Made by a program: the position numbers and the translations under genes. Of a DNA stretch of 10,394 nucleotides, positions 1 to 6,855 are shown one piece after another. The DNA comes from Deltaproteobacteria bacterium (lineage in GTDB: Bacteria; Desulfobacterota; GWC2-55-46): assembly GCA_016218095.1 (NCBI GenBank), contig JACREV010000269.1, positions 1-10,394 of the forward strand. The letters run 5' to 3'. Numbering within the stretch: position 1 is the stretch's first letter; each line of letters begins with the position of its first letter. Below the pieces are notes generated by a model. The model did no database searches. It was given only the letters and a program-made list of their open reading frames with translations, and had not been told where the DNA came from.

Positions 1-1
1 C

Positions 2-235
2 ATCGCGTACCTCTTCGGGGTCCAGCCGATCGTAGGGCTGCTCCTCTTCCTCGCCATGACCTTCAACCTCGTCATAGCGGGACTTTCCGGCTCGCTCATA
101 CCGTTGATACTCAAGTGGTTCAAGGTCGACCCGGCGATTTCCTCATCGATATTCGTAACCACCTGCACGGACATAGGCGGCTTCTTCACGTTTCTGGGGC
201 TTGCGACCGTCTTCATGAAGGCGGGGCTCCTGTGA
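2..235 (+). CDS. mgtE: Magnesium transporter MgtE, C-terminal end (partial)
   Basis: These are the last 77 codons of a gene that starts outside the window; the stop TGA is at 233-235. The translation reads as hydrophobic helices (IAYLFGVQPIVGLLLFLAM, then SGSLIPLILKWFKVDPAIS) followed by the stretch TTCTDIGGFFTFLGLATVF. This matches the final transmembrane helices of the MgtE Mg2+ channel. The aspartate in TTCTDIGGFF corresponds to the conserved pore aspartate of the family (established knowledge; position not aligned here). MgtE is an inner-membrane homodimer whose cytoplasmic N and CBS domains sense Mg2+; those domains lie upstream of the window. The stop codon overlaps the recO start (GTGA), so the two genes are probably co-transcribed and translationally coupled. 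Confidence 0.9.
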   Translation: MAYLFGVQPIVGLLLFLAMTFNLVIAGLSGSLIPLILKWFKVDPAISSSIFVTTCTDIGGFFTFLGLATVFMKAGLL

Positions 236-1005
236 AGAGAGGACTCTTCAAGACCGGGGCCGTTGTATTGAACTCCTTCGACTACGGGGAGTCTGACAGG
301 ATACTCACATTCTACACGCTCTCCTTCGGCAAACTCCGCGGCATAGCAAAGGGCGCGCGCCGGTCGAAGAAGAGGTTCGTCGGCAACCTCGACCCCATGA
401 GCCGTCTCGACCTCGTATTTTTCCATAGTGATAAATCCGAGCTCGTCAGGGTCGAGGAGGTCAAGCTTGCAGACGCCTTCCCGGGCCTTAAGGCCGACAT
501 AGATTCTCTCTCTGTCGGGTGTTATCTCCTGGAGCTTACCTCAGAGATGACGCGCGAGGGGCAGGTCATGCCGCAGGTCTATACTCTCCTTACCGGGTTT
601 CTCAAGGCGATAGAGGAAGGGGCCGATCCCGTTGCGTTCACGAGGTTTTTTGAGATAAGGCTCCTCTCCATGCTCGGGTATCTGCCGCACCTCGACGCGT
701 GCGTCGTCTGCAGGAAGACGGACAATGACACCCAGAAGCGGTTCAGCTCCGAGAGGGGCGGCATAGTATGCAGGCCGTGCTCGATAGGGTCTGCGGGGCT
801 CATCCCGGTCTCTTCGGCTACGGCCGGGATGCTCGCGATGTCGGCGAAGCTCGATATAGATAAGTTACGGAGGCTCAAGCCCAACGCCGCCTTCATGGAG
901 GAGGGCGAGAGGCTCCTCTACGACTTCATAAAGTTCCAGATAGGGAAGGAATTGAAGACCAAGAGGTTTCTGGAGAAGATGAGGAAGGCCGAGGCTAGGG
1001 CTTGA
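232..1005 (+). CDS. recO: DNA repair protein RecO
   Basis: The product is 257 residues, normal for RecO, which binds single-stranded DNA and works with RecR to load RecA onto SSB-coated gaps (RecF pathway). An N-terminal OB-fold of about 80 residues begins VKRGLFKTGAVVLNSFDYGE and contains GKLRGIAKGARRSKKRF. The helical C-terminal part carries a zinc-finger pair CVVC (157-160) and CRPC (180-183), typical of RecO. I chose the GTG at 232 because family homology begins exactly there. An ATG at 115 in the same frame would add 39 residues that merely overlap mgtE in another frame. The GTG overlaps the mgtE stop by 4 bases, which explains the weak ribosome binding site (AAGGCGGGG). The stop is followed by a promoter and a terminator-like hairpin. 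Confidence 0.95.
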   Translation: MKRGLFKTGAVVLNSFDYGESDRILTFYTLSFGKLRGIAKGARRSKKRFVGNLDPMSRLDLVFFHSDKSELVRVEEVKLADAFPGLKADIDSLSVGCYLLELTSEMTREGQVMPQVYTLLTGFLKAIEEGADPVAFTRFFEIRLLSMLGYLPHLDACVVCRKTDNDTQKRFSSERGGIVCRPCSIGSAGLIPVSSATAGMLAMSAKLDIDKLRRLKPNAAFMEEGERLLYDFIKFQIGKELKTKRFLEKMRKAEARA

Positions 1006-1016
1006 GCCGTCCTTTT

Positions 1017-1045
1017 TTGACCCGGCGCGGGTTTTAATGTAAAAT
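1017..1045 (+). promoter_or_regulatory. Sigma70-type promoter for glyQ (predicted)
   Basis: TTGACC at 1017-1022 is separated by exactly 17 bases from TAAAAT at 1040-1045; each box matches the sigma70 consensus at 5 of 6 positions. It starts 11 bases after the recO stop and points at glyQ. Transcription would start near 1052, giving a leader of about 208 nt that contains a terminator-like hairpin, a large G-rich inverted repeat and a second hairpin. Confidence 0.55.
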
Positions 1046-1079
1046 AACCCCGGTTTTATTCTCTTTTAGGGTCTAATAC

Positions 1080-1101
1080 CCCGCGGCTTGCTGCGTTTTT
1101 T
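1080..1101 (+). terminator. Terminator-like hairpin after recO / within glyQ leader
   Basis: CGCGGC (1082-1087) pairs with GCTGCG (1090-1095), with one G-U pair; the loop opens to about 6 bases. Six T residues follow (1096-1101). It resembles an intrinsic terminator for mgtE-recO. It lies downstream of the predicted glyQ promoter, so it could also attenuate glyQ. A diverged copy of the same 20-bp core lies at 1197-1216 (16 of 20 identical). Confidence 0.5.
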
Positions 1102-1184
1102 CCCTCCCCCTTGATGGGGGAGGGCTAGGGTGGGGGTGAAATGACTTCACCCTCCCCTCACTCCCCTCCCATCGAGGGAGGGGA
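1101..1184. repeat. Family A: paired G-rich inverted repeats
   Basis: Two A copies face each other. The left copy (1101-1140) is itself a hairpin, CCCTCCCCC / GGGGGAGGG around TTGAT. The right copy (1146-1184) is CCCCTCCC / GGGAGGGG around ATCGA. Their inner ends, GGGTGAA and TTCACCC, leave only ATGAC between them, so the whole 84 bp can fold as one long cruciform or RNA hairpin. The run GGGGG-A-GGG-CTA-GGG-T-GGGGG at 1116-1136 satisfies the G-quadruplex pattern. Related copies are at 4467-4495, 8765-8804, 9640-9679 and 10040-10126. Confidence 0.85.
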
Positions 1185-1195
1185 AGTATAAGAAG

Positions 1196-1228
1196 GATAC
1201 CCTGTAGCTTGTTGCGGGGTCGTTTATT
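1196..1228 (+). repeat. Second copy of terminator-like hairpin repeat
   Basis: ACCCTGTA (1199-1206) can pair with the segment 1213-1220, using two G-U pairs around a GCTTGT loop. The segment CGTTTATT follows. It is a direct, diverged copy of the hairpin at 1076-1095, so the G-rich pair is bracketed by two hairpins of one family, all inside the glyQ leader. Confidence 0.6.
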
Positions 1229-1259
1229 ATGATAAAGAAGCGGCGATAAAGGAGGCCGT

Positions 1260-2144
<885 letters not shown>

Positions 2145-2181
2145 TACGGTAGCGGCCGCTTCCGGGTCACAGGAGGCTCCA

Positions 2182-2415
2182 ATGGAGCTTGCGGGGAAAA
2201 TGTTTTTCATTGGAGGACTTGCAGGCGTTGCGGTTATTCAACTCTATCTCGTAGTAAAAGCCTTTCGGGAGAAATTCATCCAGGGCTTATTGTGCCTTTT
2301 CGTCCCCGGATATATCCTTTACTACGCGCTTAAAGAAAAAGGAAGGGTAAGACTGCTTGCAGGATGGGCGTTAGGGACAATCGCCCTTATAGCCGGAGCG
2401 GCGATGCTCTCCTGA
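2182..2415 (+). CDS. Small integral membrane protein, unknown function
   Basis: A 77-residue protein with a strong ribosome binding site, AGGAGG at 2171-2176, 5 bases before the ATG. It has three hydrophobic stretches: about residues 7-26 (MFFIGGLAGVAVIQLYLVV), 34-50 (QGLLCLFVPGYILYYAL) and 58-76 (LAGWALGTIALIAGAAML). Short basic loops (KAFREK, KEKGRVR) separate them. The central GLLCLFVPGYILYY block resembles a recurrent family of uncharacterised small membrane proteins with a (G)LxCLFxPxxxLYY core; this is recall, not a search result. It starts 37 bases after glyQ and is probably transcribed with it, occupying the place where glyS is usually found. No function can be assigned. Confidence 0.75.
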   Translation: MELAGKMFFIGGLAGVAVIQLYLVVKAFREKFIQGLLCLFVPGYILYYALKEKGRVRLLAGWALGTIALIAGAAMLS

Positions 2416-2430
2416 ATCGGGTCGCAAAAA

Positions 2431-2466
2431 AGAAAAGGGCGGGCTTTTTGCCCACCCTTTTCTTTT
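2431..2466. terminator. Bidirectional intrinsic terminator
   Basis: AGAAAAGGG-c-GGGC (2431-2444) pairs with GCCC-a-CCCTTTTCT (2450-2463), with one c/a mismatch and a TTTTT loop. It is flanked by an A-run on the left (2426-2431) and a T-rich tail on the right. It lies between the convergent genes ending at 2415 (plus) and 2510 (minus) and can serve both. Confidence 0.85.
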
Positions 2467-2509
2467 CAAATTCTCATATCCGCCCTGTAAATAAAATATT
2501 GGAATTTAG

Positions 2510-3613
2510 TTAGAAGATACGGTCGGCCATCTCCTTTATGCTCTTCTTGAGCTGGACGGAAAATTTTTCGAAACTCCCGTCGATAGTCCCGGAATAGTAC
2601 GCCGGCTGGCTCCCATAGCTGTAGAGGGTGTTCGCTGTGTTCCCGATGGTTGCGCCGTTCATCCTTGTCCATGCCGCTTTGCCGTTAGTCGCGGCGTTTA
2701 AGAGGTCTATGGCGTGCTTATTCCTGTACCATAGGGGCGGGTAGTCAAAGGACCTGTAATCCTGGTTAGGCGGCTGCATGTGGTCCCAATCGGACTGTAT
2801 CCTCATGTACGCCGACGTGACGGACCCTATGTGGCTTACCGCCGCCCTTTCAGACCACCATTGGATATTTTCAGCTGAGGGGTCGGCAGGGGTGCTCGCC
2901 CTTCCGCCGAACATCACGGACATCTGCGCGGTCTTGTCATTGGCCGCGTCTCTGTCGAGGAGCCATGCGTCGGCCATTATGGCATAGCTGTCAGACGGGC
3001 CTTCCACGTCGATGAGGTATTTGACATTCAGGCCCGGGTCCCTTCCGAGGCACCCGGCCGCCATCGAGATGCCGAAAGAGAAGCTAACGACGCCTATATT
3101 GTCCAGGTCGGCAAGAGGGTTGGACTTCGCGTACTCGATTACGGCCTTAAGGTCGTCCTGATGGACGAAACCGTTGTAGTCCTCCACGCCTTCGCTTGCG
3201 GGGTCCGACTCGGTGCCCTCGCCCCTGCCCTGCGGGGTGAAGGCGTAGATTATATACCCCTCTTCCGCAAGCTCCGCGAAGGCCTGTATGTCGAGATACC
3301 ACATGCCGCTCCCGAGCCCGCCGGGTACGATTATGATCACGGGGAGCTTGTCCCCCGTGCTGGATGAAGGCGTCTTGGCCCTGACGAAGATAGAGTTGGC
3401 GTTAGCCGACGCTATCCAGCTGTCTTCGGTAAGTATAACCACCTTTTCATCCCCGCTCTCCGGGATACCATCCATCGTCTTATCGCTTGCGGGGTCTACC
3501 CCGCTGTTGCCGCACCCGGATAATACGGTCAAAAAAAAGACTAAAAGCCCTATCGAGAAAGCCTTTCTTGCGTTGCCTGCAGGTCTCATCAGTTTTGTAA
3601 TTTCCTTTTTCAT
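2510..3613 (-). CDS. Secreted lipoprotein, alpha/beta hydrolase fold
   Basis: A 367-residue protein. The N-terminus is a lipoprotein signal: basic residues, a hydrophobic core (AFSIGLLVFFLTV) and lipobox LSGC with the acylated cysteine at 34, so it is predicted to be membrane-anchored in the periplasm or at the outer membrane. From about residue 90 it reads as an alpha/beta hydrolase. PVIIIVPGGLGSG is the first strand and oxyanion region, IIYAFTPQGRGEG comes next, and VVSFSFGISMAAG is the nucleophile elbow with Ser179. The elbow is SxSxG rather than GxSxG. The acid is probably Asp277 (QSDWDHMQP); I cannot assign the histidine securely. The substrate is unknown; an esterase or peptidase of the dienelactone-hydrolase/S9-like kind is plausible. 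The start is not well fixed: ATG 3613 has no clear ribosome site, while Met9 (ATG at 3587-3589) also leaves a complete signal peptide. It is monocistronic and convergent with the glyQ unit. Confidence 0.85.
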   Translation of the reverse strand: MKKEITKLMRPAGNARKAFSIGLLVFFLTVLSGCGNSGVDPASDKTMDGIPESGDEKVVILTEDSWIASANANSIFVRAKTPSSSTGDKLPVIIIVPGGLGSGMWYLDIQAFAELAEEGYIIYAFTPQGRGEGTESDPASEGVEDYNGFVHQDDLKAVIEYAKSNPLADLDNIGVVSFSFGISMAAGCLGRDPGLNVKYLIDVEGPSDSYAIMADAWLLDRDAANDKTAQMSVMFGGRASTPADPSAENIQWWSERAAVSHIGSVTSAYMRIQSDWDHMQPPNQDYRSFDYPPLWYRNKHAIDLLNAATNGKAAWTRMNGATIGNTANTLYSYGSQPAYYSGTIDGSFEKFSVQLKKSIKEMADRIF

Positions 3614-3766
3614 GTGCGCGCCAGGGCGATGCCCTTTAAGACGCGGTTTTTTCAGTAAAAGAAACCTCTTCGCATTACGGCATGGGCGTTAAGGAGGGCG
3701 CGCAAGGCTCGGATATGATCGAATGAAAACAGGGCAGGCGTTAAGGCAGGCTCTTGAGAGACGGGT

Positions 3767-4255
3767 CTATTCAATCGTATTATTCTTTCCCCTTACGACT
3801 ATCGTCCCGGCGATCCTGTCGCCGAACCTCTCTCCAAGGTCGTCGGTATAGATGAGAACCATCTCGATGCCGAGGACGGCAACCCAGGAGAGGAACACGA
3901 GGACCTTGCCAAGGTACGGTATCCAGCCGAGGATGTAATATATTACGATGAGGACGGCGAAGACGGAGTTCCTTATTATCGACTGCTTGAAGTCGCACTG
4001 CGTTGTCGGGTCTTCAAGGGAGACCACCTTGAGCCCTATTATCCTTTTTCCGATAGACCCGCCCTTGAGCCCGTCTGATATGAGTATGTAGGTCGTCCCG
4101 GCGAGAGGCCCCACGGCGGTCGGGAAGGCGAAGAGCGCGCCCATGATGAGGATGTCTATGAACTTGGCGATGAACCGCTCGAGGACATAGGTCTTTACGA
4201 GAGGCCCTTCGGCCTCTTTATCCTCGTGCGCTTTAAATGGGGCTTCCTCTGCCAT
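3767..4255 (-). CDS. RDD family membrane protein
   Basis: A 162-residue protein that matches the RDD family, named for a conserved Arg and two Asp. Arg27 and Asp34 are in ERFIAKFIDILIMG, and the second Asp is Asp146 in GDRIAGTIVV. The family signature GGSIGKRIIGLKVV lies between them (65-78). Hydrophobic segments at about 29-60, 97-115 and 117-136 make it an inner-membrane protein; the first 25 residues are acidic and probably cytoplasmic. RDD proteins are poorly characterised; some have been linked to ion transport, but nothing here specifies a substrate. The ATG lies 7 bases after the stop of the upstream DUF4177-like gene, whose end supplies the ribosome site (TGAGGA), so the two form an operon. 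Confidence 0.88.
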   Translation of the reverse strand: MAEEAPFKAHEDKEAEGPLVKTYVLERFIAKFIDILIMGALFAFPTAVGPLAGTTYILISDGLKGGSIGKRIIGLKVVSLEDPTTQCDFKQSIIRNSVFAVLIVIYYILGWIPYLGKVLVFLSWVAVLGIEMVLIYTDDLGERFGDRIAGTIVVRGKNNTIE

Positions 4256-4262
4256 CGATTCC

Positions 4263-4436
4263 TCAGTCCGAATTCCTTGTGAAGAGTATGAACGCCATCG
4301 CCGGGCGCTTGGAGGAGTCCCGCATGGCGAAGTGTATGCCGTCGAGGTTCCAGCCCTCGCGGACGCGCTCGTTTATCGCCTTTTCTATCTCTTCGTCCGT
4401 TACGGTAGAAAGTTCTACTACTTTATAGTTCAGCAT
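4263..4436 (-). CDS. DUF4177-like small protein (57 aa)
   Basis: A short reading frame beginning MLNYKVVELSTVTDEEIEKA, then INERVREGWNLDGIHFAMRD and ending in PAMAFILFTRNSD. This is the DUF4177 pattern: a YKVVEL strand, a helix ending in EGW, then two strands. The close match of the IHFAMRD...RPAMAFILFTR part to small deltaproteobacterial proteins is from memory. An in-frame TAA two codons upstream fixes the ATG as the first possible start. No strong ribosome site is visible (GGGGT about 12 bases upstream). The protein looks soluble and cytoplasmic. It is 7 bases upstream of the RDD gene and should be co-transcribed with it. Function is unknown. Its upstream side abuts a block of A and R repeats. 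Confidence 0.75.
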   Translation of the reverse strand: MLNYKVVELSTVTDEEIEKAINERVREGWNLDGIHFAMRDSSKRPAMAFILFTRNSD

Positions 4437-4466
4437 ATATTACAGCGCTACCCCGTATCGCCGGCC

Positions 4467-4495
4467 TTCCCCTCAAACCTCCCGTCAAGGGAGGA
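4467..4495. repeat. Family A remnant
   Basis: CCTCCC (4479-4484), GTCAA, GGGAGG (4490-4495) form a hairpin, preceded by TTCCCCTCAAA, as in one half of an A element. It lies directly upstream of the DUF4177-like gene. Confidence 0.6.
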
Positions 4496-4504
4496 TGTTT
4501 TTGT

Positions 4505-4578
4505 TGTCATTGCGAACGAAGTGAAGCAATCCCACAAGGATTGGATTGCCGCGTCGCTTACGCTCCTCGCAATGACAA
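4505..4578. repeat. Family R palindrome (TTGTCATTGCG...CGCAATGACAA)
   Basis: The ends TTGTCATTGCGA and TCGCAATGACAA are perfect inverted repeats; the internal halves GAAGCAATCC and GGATTGGATTGCC continue the pairing around CACAA. This is a full-length member of the widespread dispersed palindrome recognisable by GTCATTGCGA...GAAGCAATC. It lies in the intergenic space between the DUF4177-like gene and the 3' end of the heme operon. Other copies are at 8919-9093 and 10131-10180. Confidence 0.85.
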
Positions 4579-4598
4579 GCTGTGAGGACGACGCTCAT

Positions 4599-4630
4599 AA
4601 AAAAAGGCGGGGGCTTTCGCCACCCCGCCT
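4599..4630 (-). terminator. Intrinsic terminator of the heme operon
   Basis: Read on the minus strand, AGGCGGGG pairs with CCCCGCCT (arms 4605-4612 and 4623-4630), with a short inner GGC/GCC extension. It is followed by seven T (A-run at 4599-4605 on the plus strand). It lies 22 bases after the ahbD stop. Confidence 0.88.
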
Positions 4631-4652
4631 GATTATACCAGAAAAAAAACCG

Positions 4653-5837
4653 TTATCTATAGACCTTCTTTTCCCCGCCTTCGGCGGCCTCAGCGGCCTT
4701 TTTATCGTCTCTGGCCTTCTTGGCGGCCTCACTTGGCTGGTAGGTGCAAAACGGCTCTTCGTCCATGTAGTTTGTGGTAAAGGCGAAGGCCCTCGCCCTG
4801 CACCCGCCGCAGACCTTCCTGAACTCGCAGTACCCGCACCTGCCGTTGTAGTCGTCCCAGGACCTCATCTCCTGGAAGACCTTTGAGGTGTCCCATATCG
4901 TGTGGAAGGGCTCTTTCCTTATGTCCCCGCACTCTACATCCAGAAAGCCGCAGATCTGTACCTTGCCGGTGTTCGAGACAAAGGCGAAGGACTGTCCGCC
5001 CATGCAACCCTTGCTCATGGCGTCCAGCCCGTGGGTCTCCGGCGTGACGGTTACGCCCTTTTCCTTCTCCTTCTGCCTGAAAATTCTATAGTAGTGGGGG
5101 GCGCAGGTCGGCTTGAACTGGAGCGGCACCTTGTCCCTCATCTCGTAGAACCACGAAAGTGACTTCTCGTACTCTTCCGGGGAAATCTCCTGGTCTTTAA
5201 GCTGTGCGCCCCTGCCGGTCGGCACAAGCAGGAACGGGTGGTGCGCGACGGCTCCGAGGCTTATGACGAGTTCGAGTATCTTAGGGAGTTCCGCGAGGTT
5301 GTGCTTGGTGATGGTGGTATTGACCTGAAACGGGAGCCCGACCTTCTTTACGTTCTCTATCGCCTGCATGACCGAGGCGAACGCGCCGTTGACGCGCCTG
5401 AAGTTATCGTGGCTCTCGGCGGTCGCGCCGTCTATGGAGAAGGAGACGCGCTGGATGCCGGACTCTATCATCTTCTTCGCGGTCTCGACGGTCACAAGGA
5501 ACCCGCAGGGGGCCATAACCATGCGGAGACCCAGCTTGGTCCCGTACTTGGCTATGTCCCATATGTCGTCGCGGAGCATCGGCTCCCCGCCGGTCATTAT
5601 TATTATCGGGCTTGAGAACGACGCGACGTCGTCCAGAAAGTCGTAGCATTCCTTTGTGGCAAGCTCGTTAGGGTACGGGCCGAACCTCGCCGCCGCCCTG
5701 CAGTGTATGCAGTCAAGGTTGCAAGACCTCGTCAACTCCCACGCTATCAGCTTCGGCAGCCATTTTCTGCCGCCGCTCTTGTCCGGTCCTTTCGCCATCC
5801 CAGGCACCTCGTGCGGATGGCCCTTCGGCATATGCAT
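4653..5837 (-). CDS. ahbD: Radical SAM heme synthase AhbD (Fe-coproporphyrin III to heme b)
   Basis: A 394-residue radical SAM/SPASM enzyme. The SAM-cluster motif is CNLDCIHC (C39, C43, C46), followed by GGEP (83-86), SFSIDGATAESHD (132-144) and TGRG. The SPASM region holds C278, C296, C303, then CGYC (334-337), CGGC (343-346) and C364. TRSCNLDCIHCRAAA, HHPFLLVPTGRG, CAPHYYRIFRQ and KVCGGCRARAFA are characteristic of AhbD, which oxidatively decarboxylates two propionates of Fe-coproporphyrin III to vinyls in the siroheme-dependent heme pathway. AhbC, which has a different N-terminus and TRRCNLxCxHCYA-type motif, is the main alternative and fits less well. The N-terminus (MPKGHPHEVPG) is His-rich; the last 25 residues are a Lys/Glu/Ala-rich tail. 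AAGGAG precedes the ATG by about 8 bases. It is the last gene of the operon, 42 bases after hemB. Confidence 0.9.
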   Translation of the reverse strand: MHMPKGHPHEVPGMAKGPDKSGGRKWLPKLIAWELTRSCNLDCIHCRAAARFGPYPNELATKECYDFLDDVASFSSPIIIMTGGEPMLRDDIWDIAKYGTKLGLRMVMAPCGFLVTVETAKKMIESGIQRVSFSIDGATAESHDNFRRVNGAFASVMQAIENVKKVGLPFQVNTTITKHNLAELPKILELVISLGAVAHHPFLLVPTGRGAQLKDQEISPEEYEKSLSWFYEMRDKVPLQFKPTCAPHYYRIFRQKEKEKGVTVTPETHGLDAMSKGCMGGQSFAFVSNTGKVQICGFLDVECGDIRKEPFHTIWDTSKVFQEMRSWDDYNGRCGYCEFRKVCGGCRARAFAFTTNYMDEEPFCTYQPSEAAKKARDDKKAAEAAEGGEKKVYR

Positions 5838-5879
5838 AACGGATACTCCTTCTTTCTGAATTGAGGTTCTTGCCGCGTT

Positions 5880-6854
5880 TTACTTCTGGAGGACCTTTGC
5901 CGCCTCCTTGGCGAAATAAGTGAGTATCATGTCGGCCCCGGCGCGCTTTATCGAGATGAGCGACTCCATCATCGCCCTCTCGCCGTCAATCCAGCCTTTC
6001 TCGGCCGCGGCCTTTATCATCGAGAACTCGCCGCTCACGTTGTACGCGGCGGTCGGGTATCCGAACTCTTCCTTTATCCTTCTTATTATGTCGAGGTACG
6101 GGAGCGCGGGCTTTACCATGACGATGTCCGCGCCTTCTTCTATATCCAACGCCACTTCCCTCATCGCCTCGTCCGTGTTGCCGGGGTCCATCTGGTAGGA
6201 GCGCCTGTCCCCGAACTGCGGGGTCGACTCCGCCGCCTCCCTGAAAGGCCCGTAGAAGGCGGATGCGTACTTTGCCGCGTAGCTCATGACCGGGATGTGT
6301 GAGAAGTCGTTCTCGTCGAGCGTATCCCTTATCGCCGCGACGCGCCCGTCCATCATGTCCGAGGGGGCGACTATATCGGCCCCGGCCTCGGCGTGGGAAA
6401 GGGCCTCTCTGCTCAACAGCTCCAGGGTGGCGTCGTTGTCGACGTCCTTACCTTTTATGATACCACAGTGGCCGTGCGAAGTATATTCGCACATGCAGAC
6501 GTCGGTTATGACCGCAAGGCCCGGGACCTTGTTTTTTATAGCCTTTATCGCCTCCTGGACCGGCCCCATGGGGTCGAAGGCGGTGGAGCCTTCCTCGTCC
6601 TTGTGCTCCGGGATGCCGAAGAGGATGACGGCCGGGATGCCGAGCCCCCTGACCTCCTTCGCCTCCTTTACGATGTTATCGACCGAGAGCTGTGAGTGGC
6701 CGGGCATGGAGGTTATCGGCTTCTTAACGTTCTTCCCGAAGGTGACGAAAAGGGGGAGGATGAGGTCGTTGGGGGTGAGGTTAGTCTCCCGGACCATGTT
6801 CCTGATGGTCTCGGTCTTGCGGAGCCTGCGGGGGCGATAAAAAGGAAAGTTCAT
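5880..6854 (-). CDS. hemB: Porphobilinogen synthase (5-aminolevulinate dehydratase)
   Basis: 324 residues, standard for HemB, which condenses two 5-aminolevulinate molecules into porphobilinogen in the cytoplasm. Both Schiff-base lysines are present: Lys195 in SYAAKYASAFYGPFREA and Lys248 in VMVKPALPYLD. The zinc-type triad is visible in DVCMCEYTSHGHCG (C120, C122, C130), so this is a Zn2+ enzyme rather than the Mg2+-only DxALDPYTxxGHDG type. The N-terminus RPRRLRKTETIRNMVRET and the block GPFREAAESTPQFGDRRSYQ are diagnostic. The ATG follows the cobA-hemD TAG with a single base between them. AGGAG (on the minus strand) lies inside the end of that gene, so translation is likely coupled. Confidence 0.97.
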   Translation of the reverse strand: MNFPFYRPRRLRKTETIRNMVRETNLTPNDLILPLFVTFGKNVKKPITSMPGHSQLSVDNIVKEAKEVRGLGIPAVILFGIPEHKDEEGSTAFDPMGPVQEAIKAIKNKVPGLAVITDVCMCEYTSHGHCGIIKGKDVDNDATLELLSREALSHAEAGADIVAPSDMMDGRVAAIRDTLDENDFSHIPVMSYAAKYASAFYGPFREAAESTPQFGDRRSYQMDPGNTDEAMREVALDIEEGADIVMVKPALPYLDIIRRIKEEFGYPTAAYNVSGEFSMIKAAAEKGWIDGERAMMESLISIKRAGADMILTYFAKEAAKVLQK

Positions 6855-6855
6855 G

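Noticed and set aside
115..231. Upstream extension of recO to the ATG at 115
   Set aside because: The extra 39 residues lie inside mgtE in another frame and have no RecO similarity; the GTG at 232 gives the proper N-terminus and overlaps the mgtE stop.
1122..1145. T-box element (AGGGTGG resembles the T-box core) upstream of glyQ
   Set aside because: The resemblance comes from the G-rich repeat; the rest of the T-box bulge sequence (ACCGCG) and a specifier stem are not seen.
2152..2159. GCGGCCGC palindrome between glyQ and the next gene
   Set aside because: A single 8-base palindrome in GC-rich DNA with no other structure; expected by chance.
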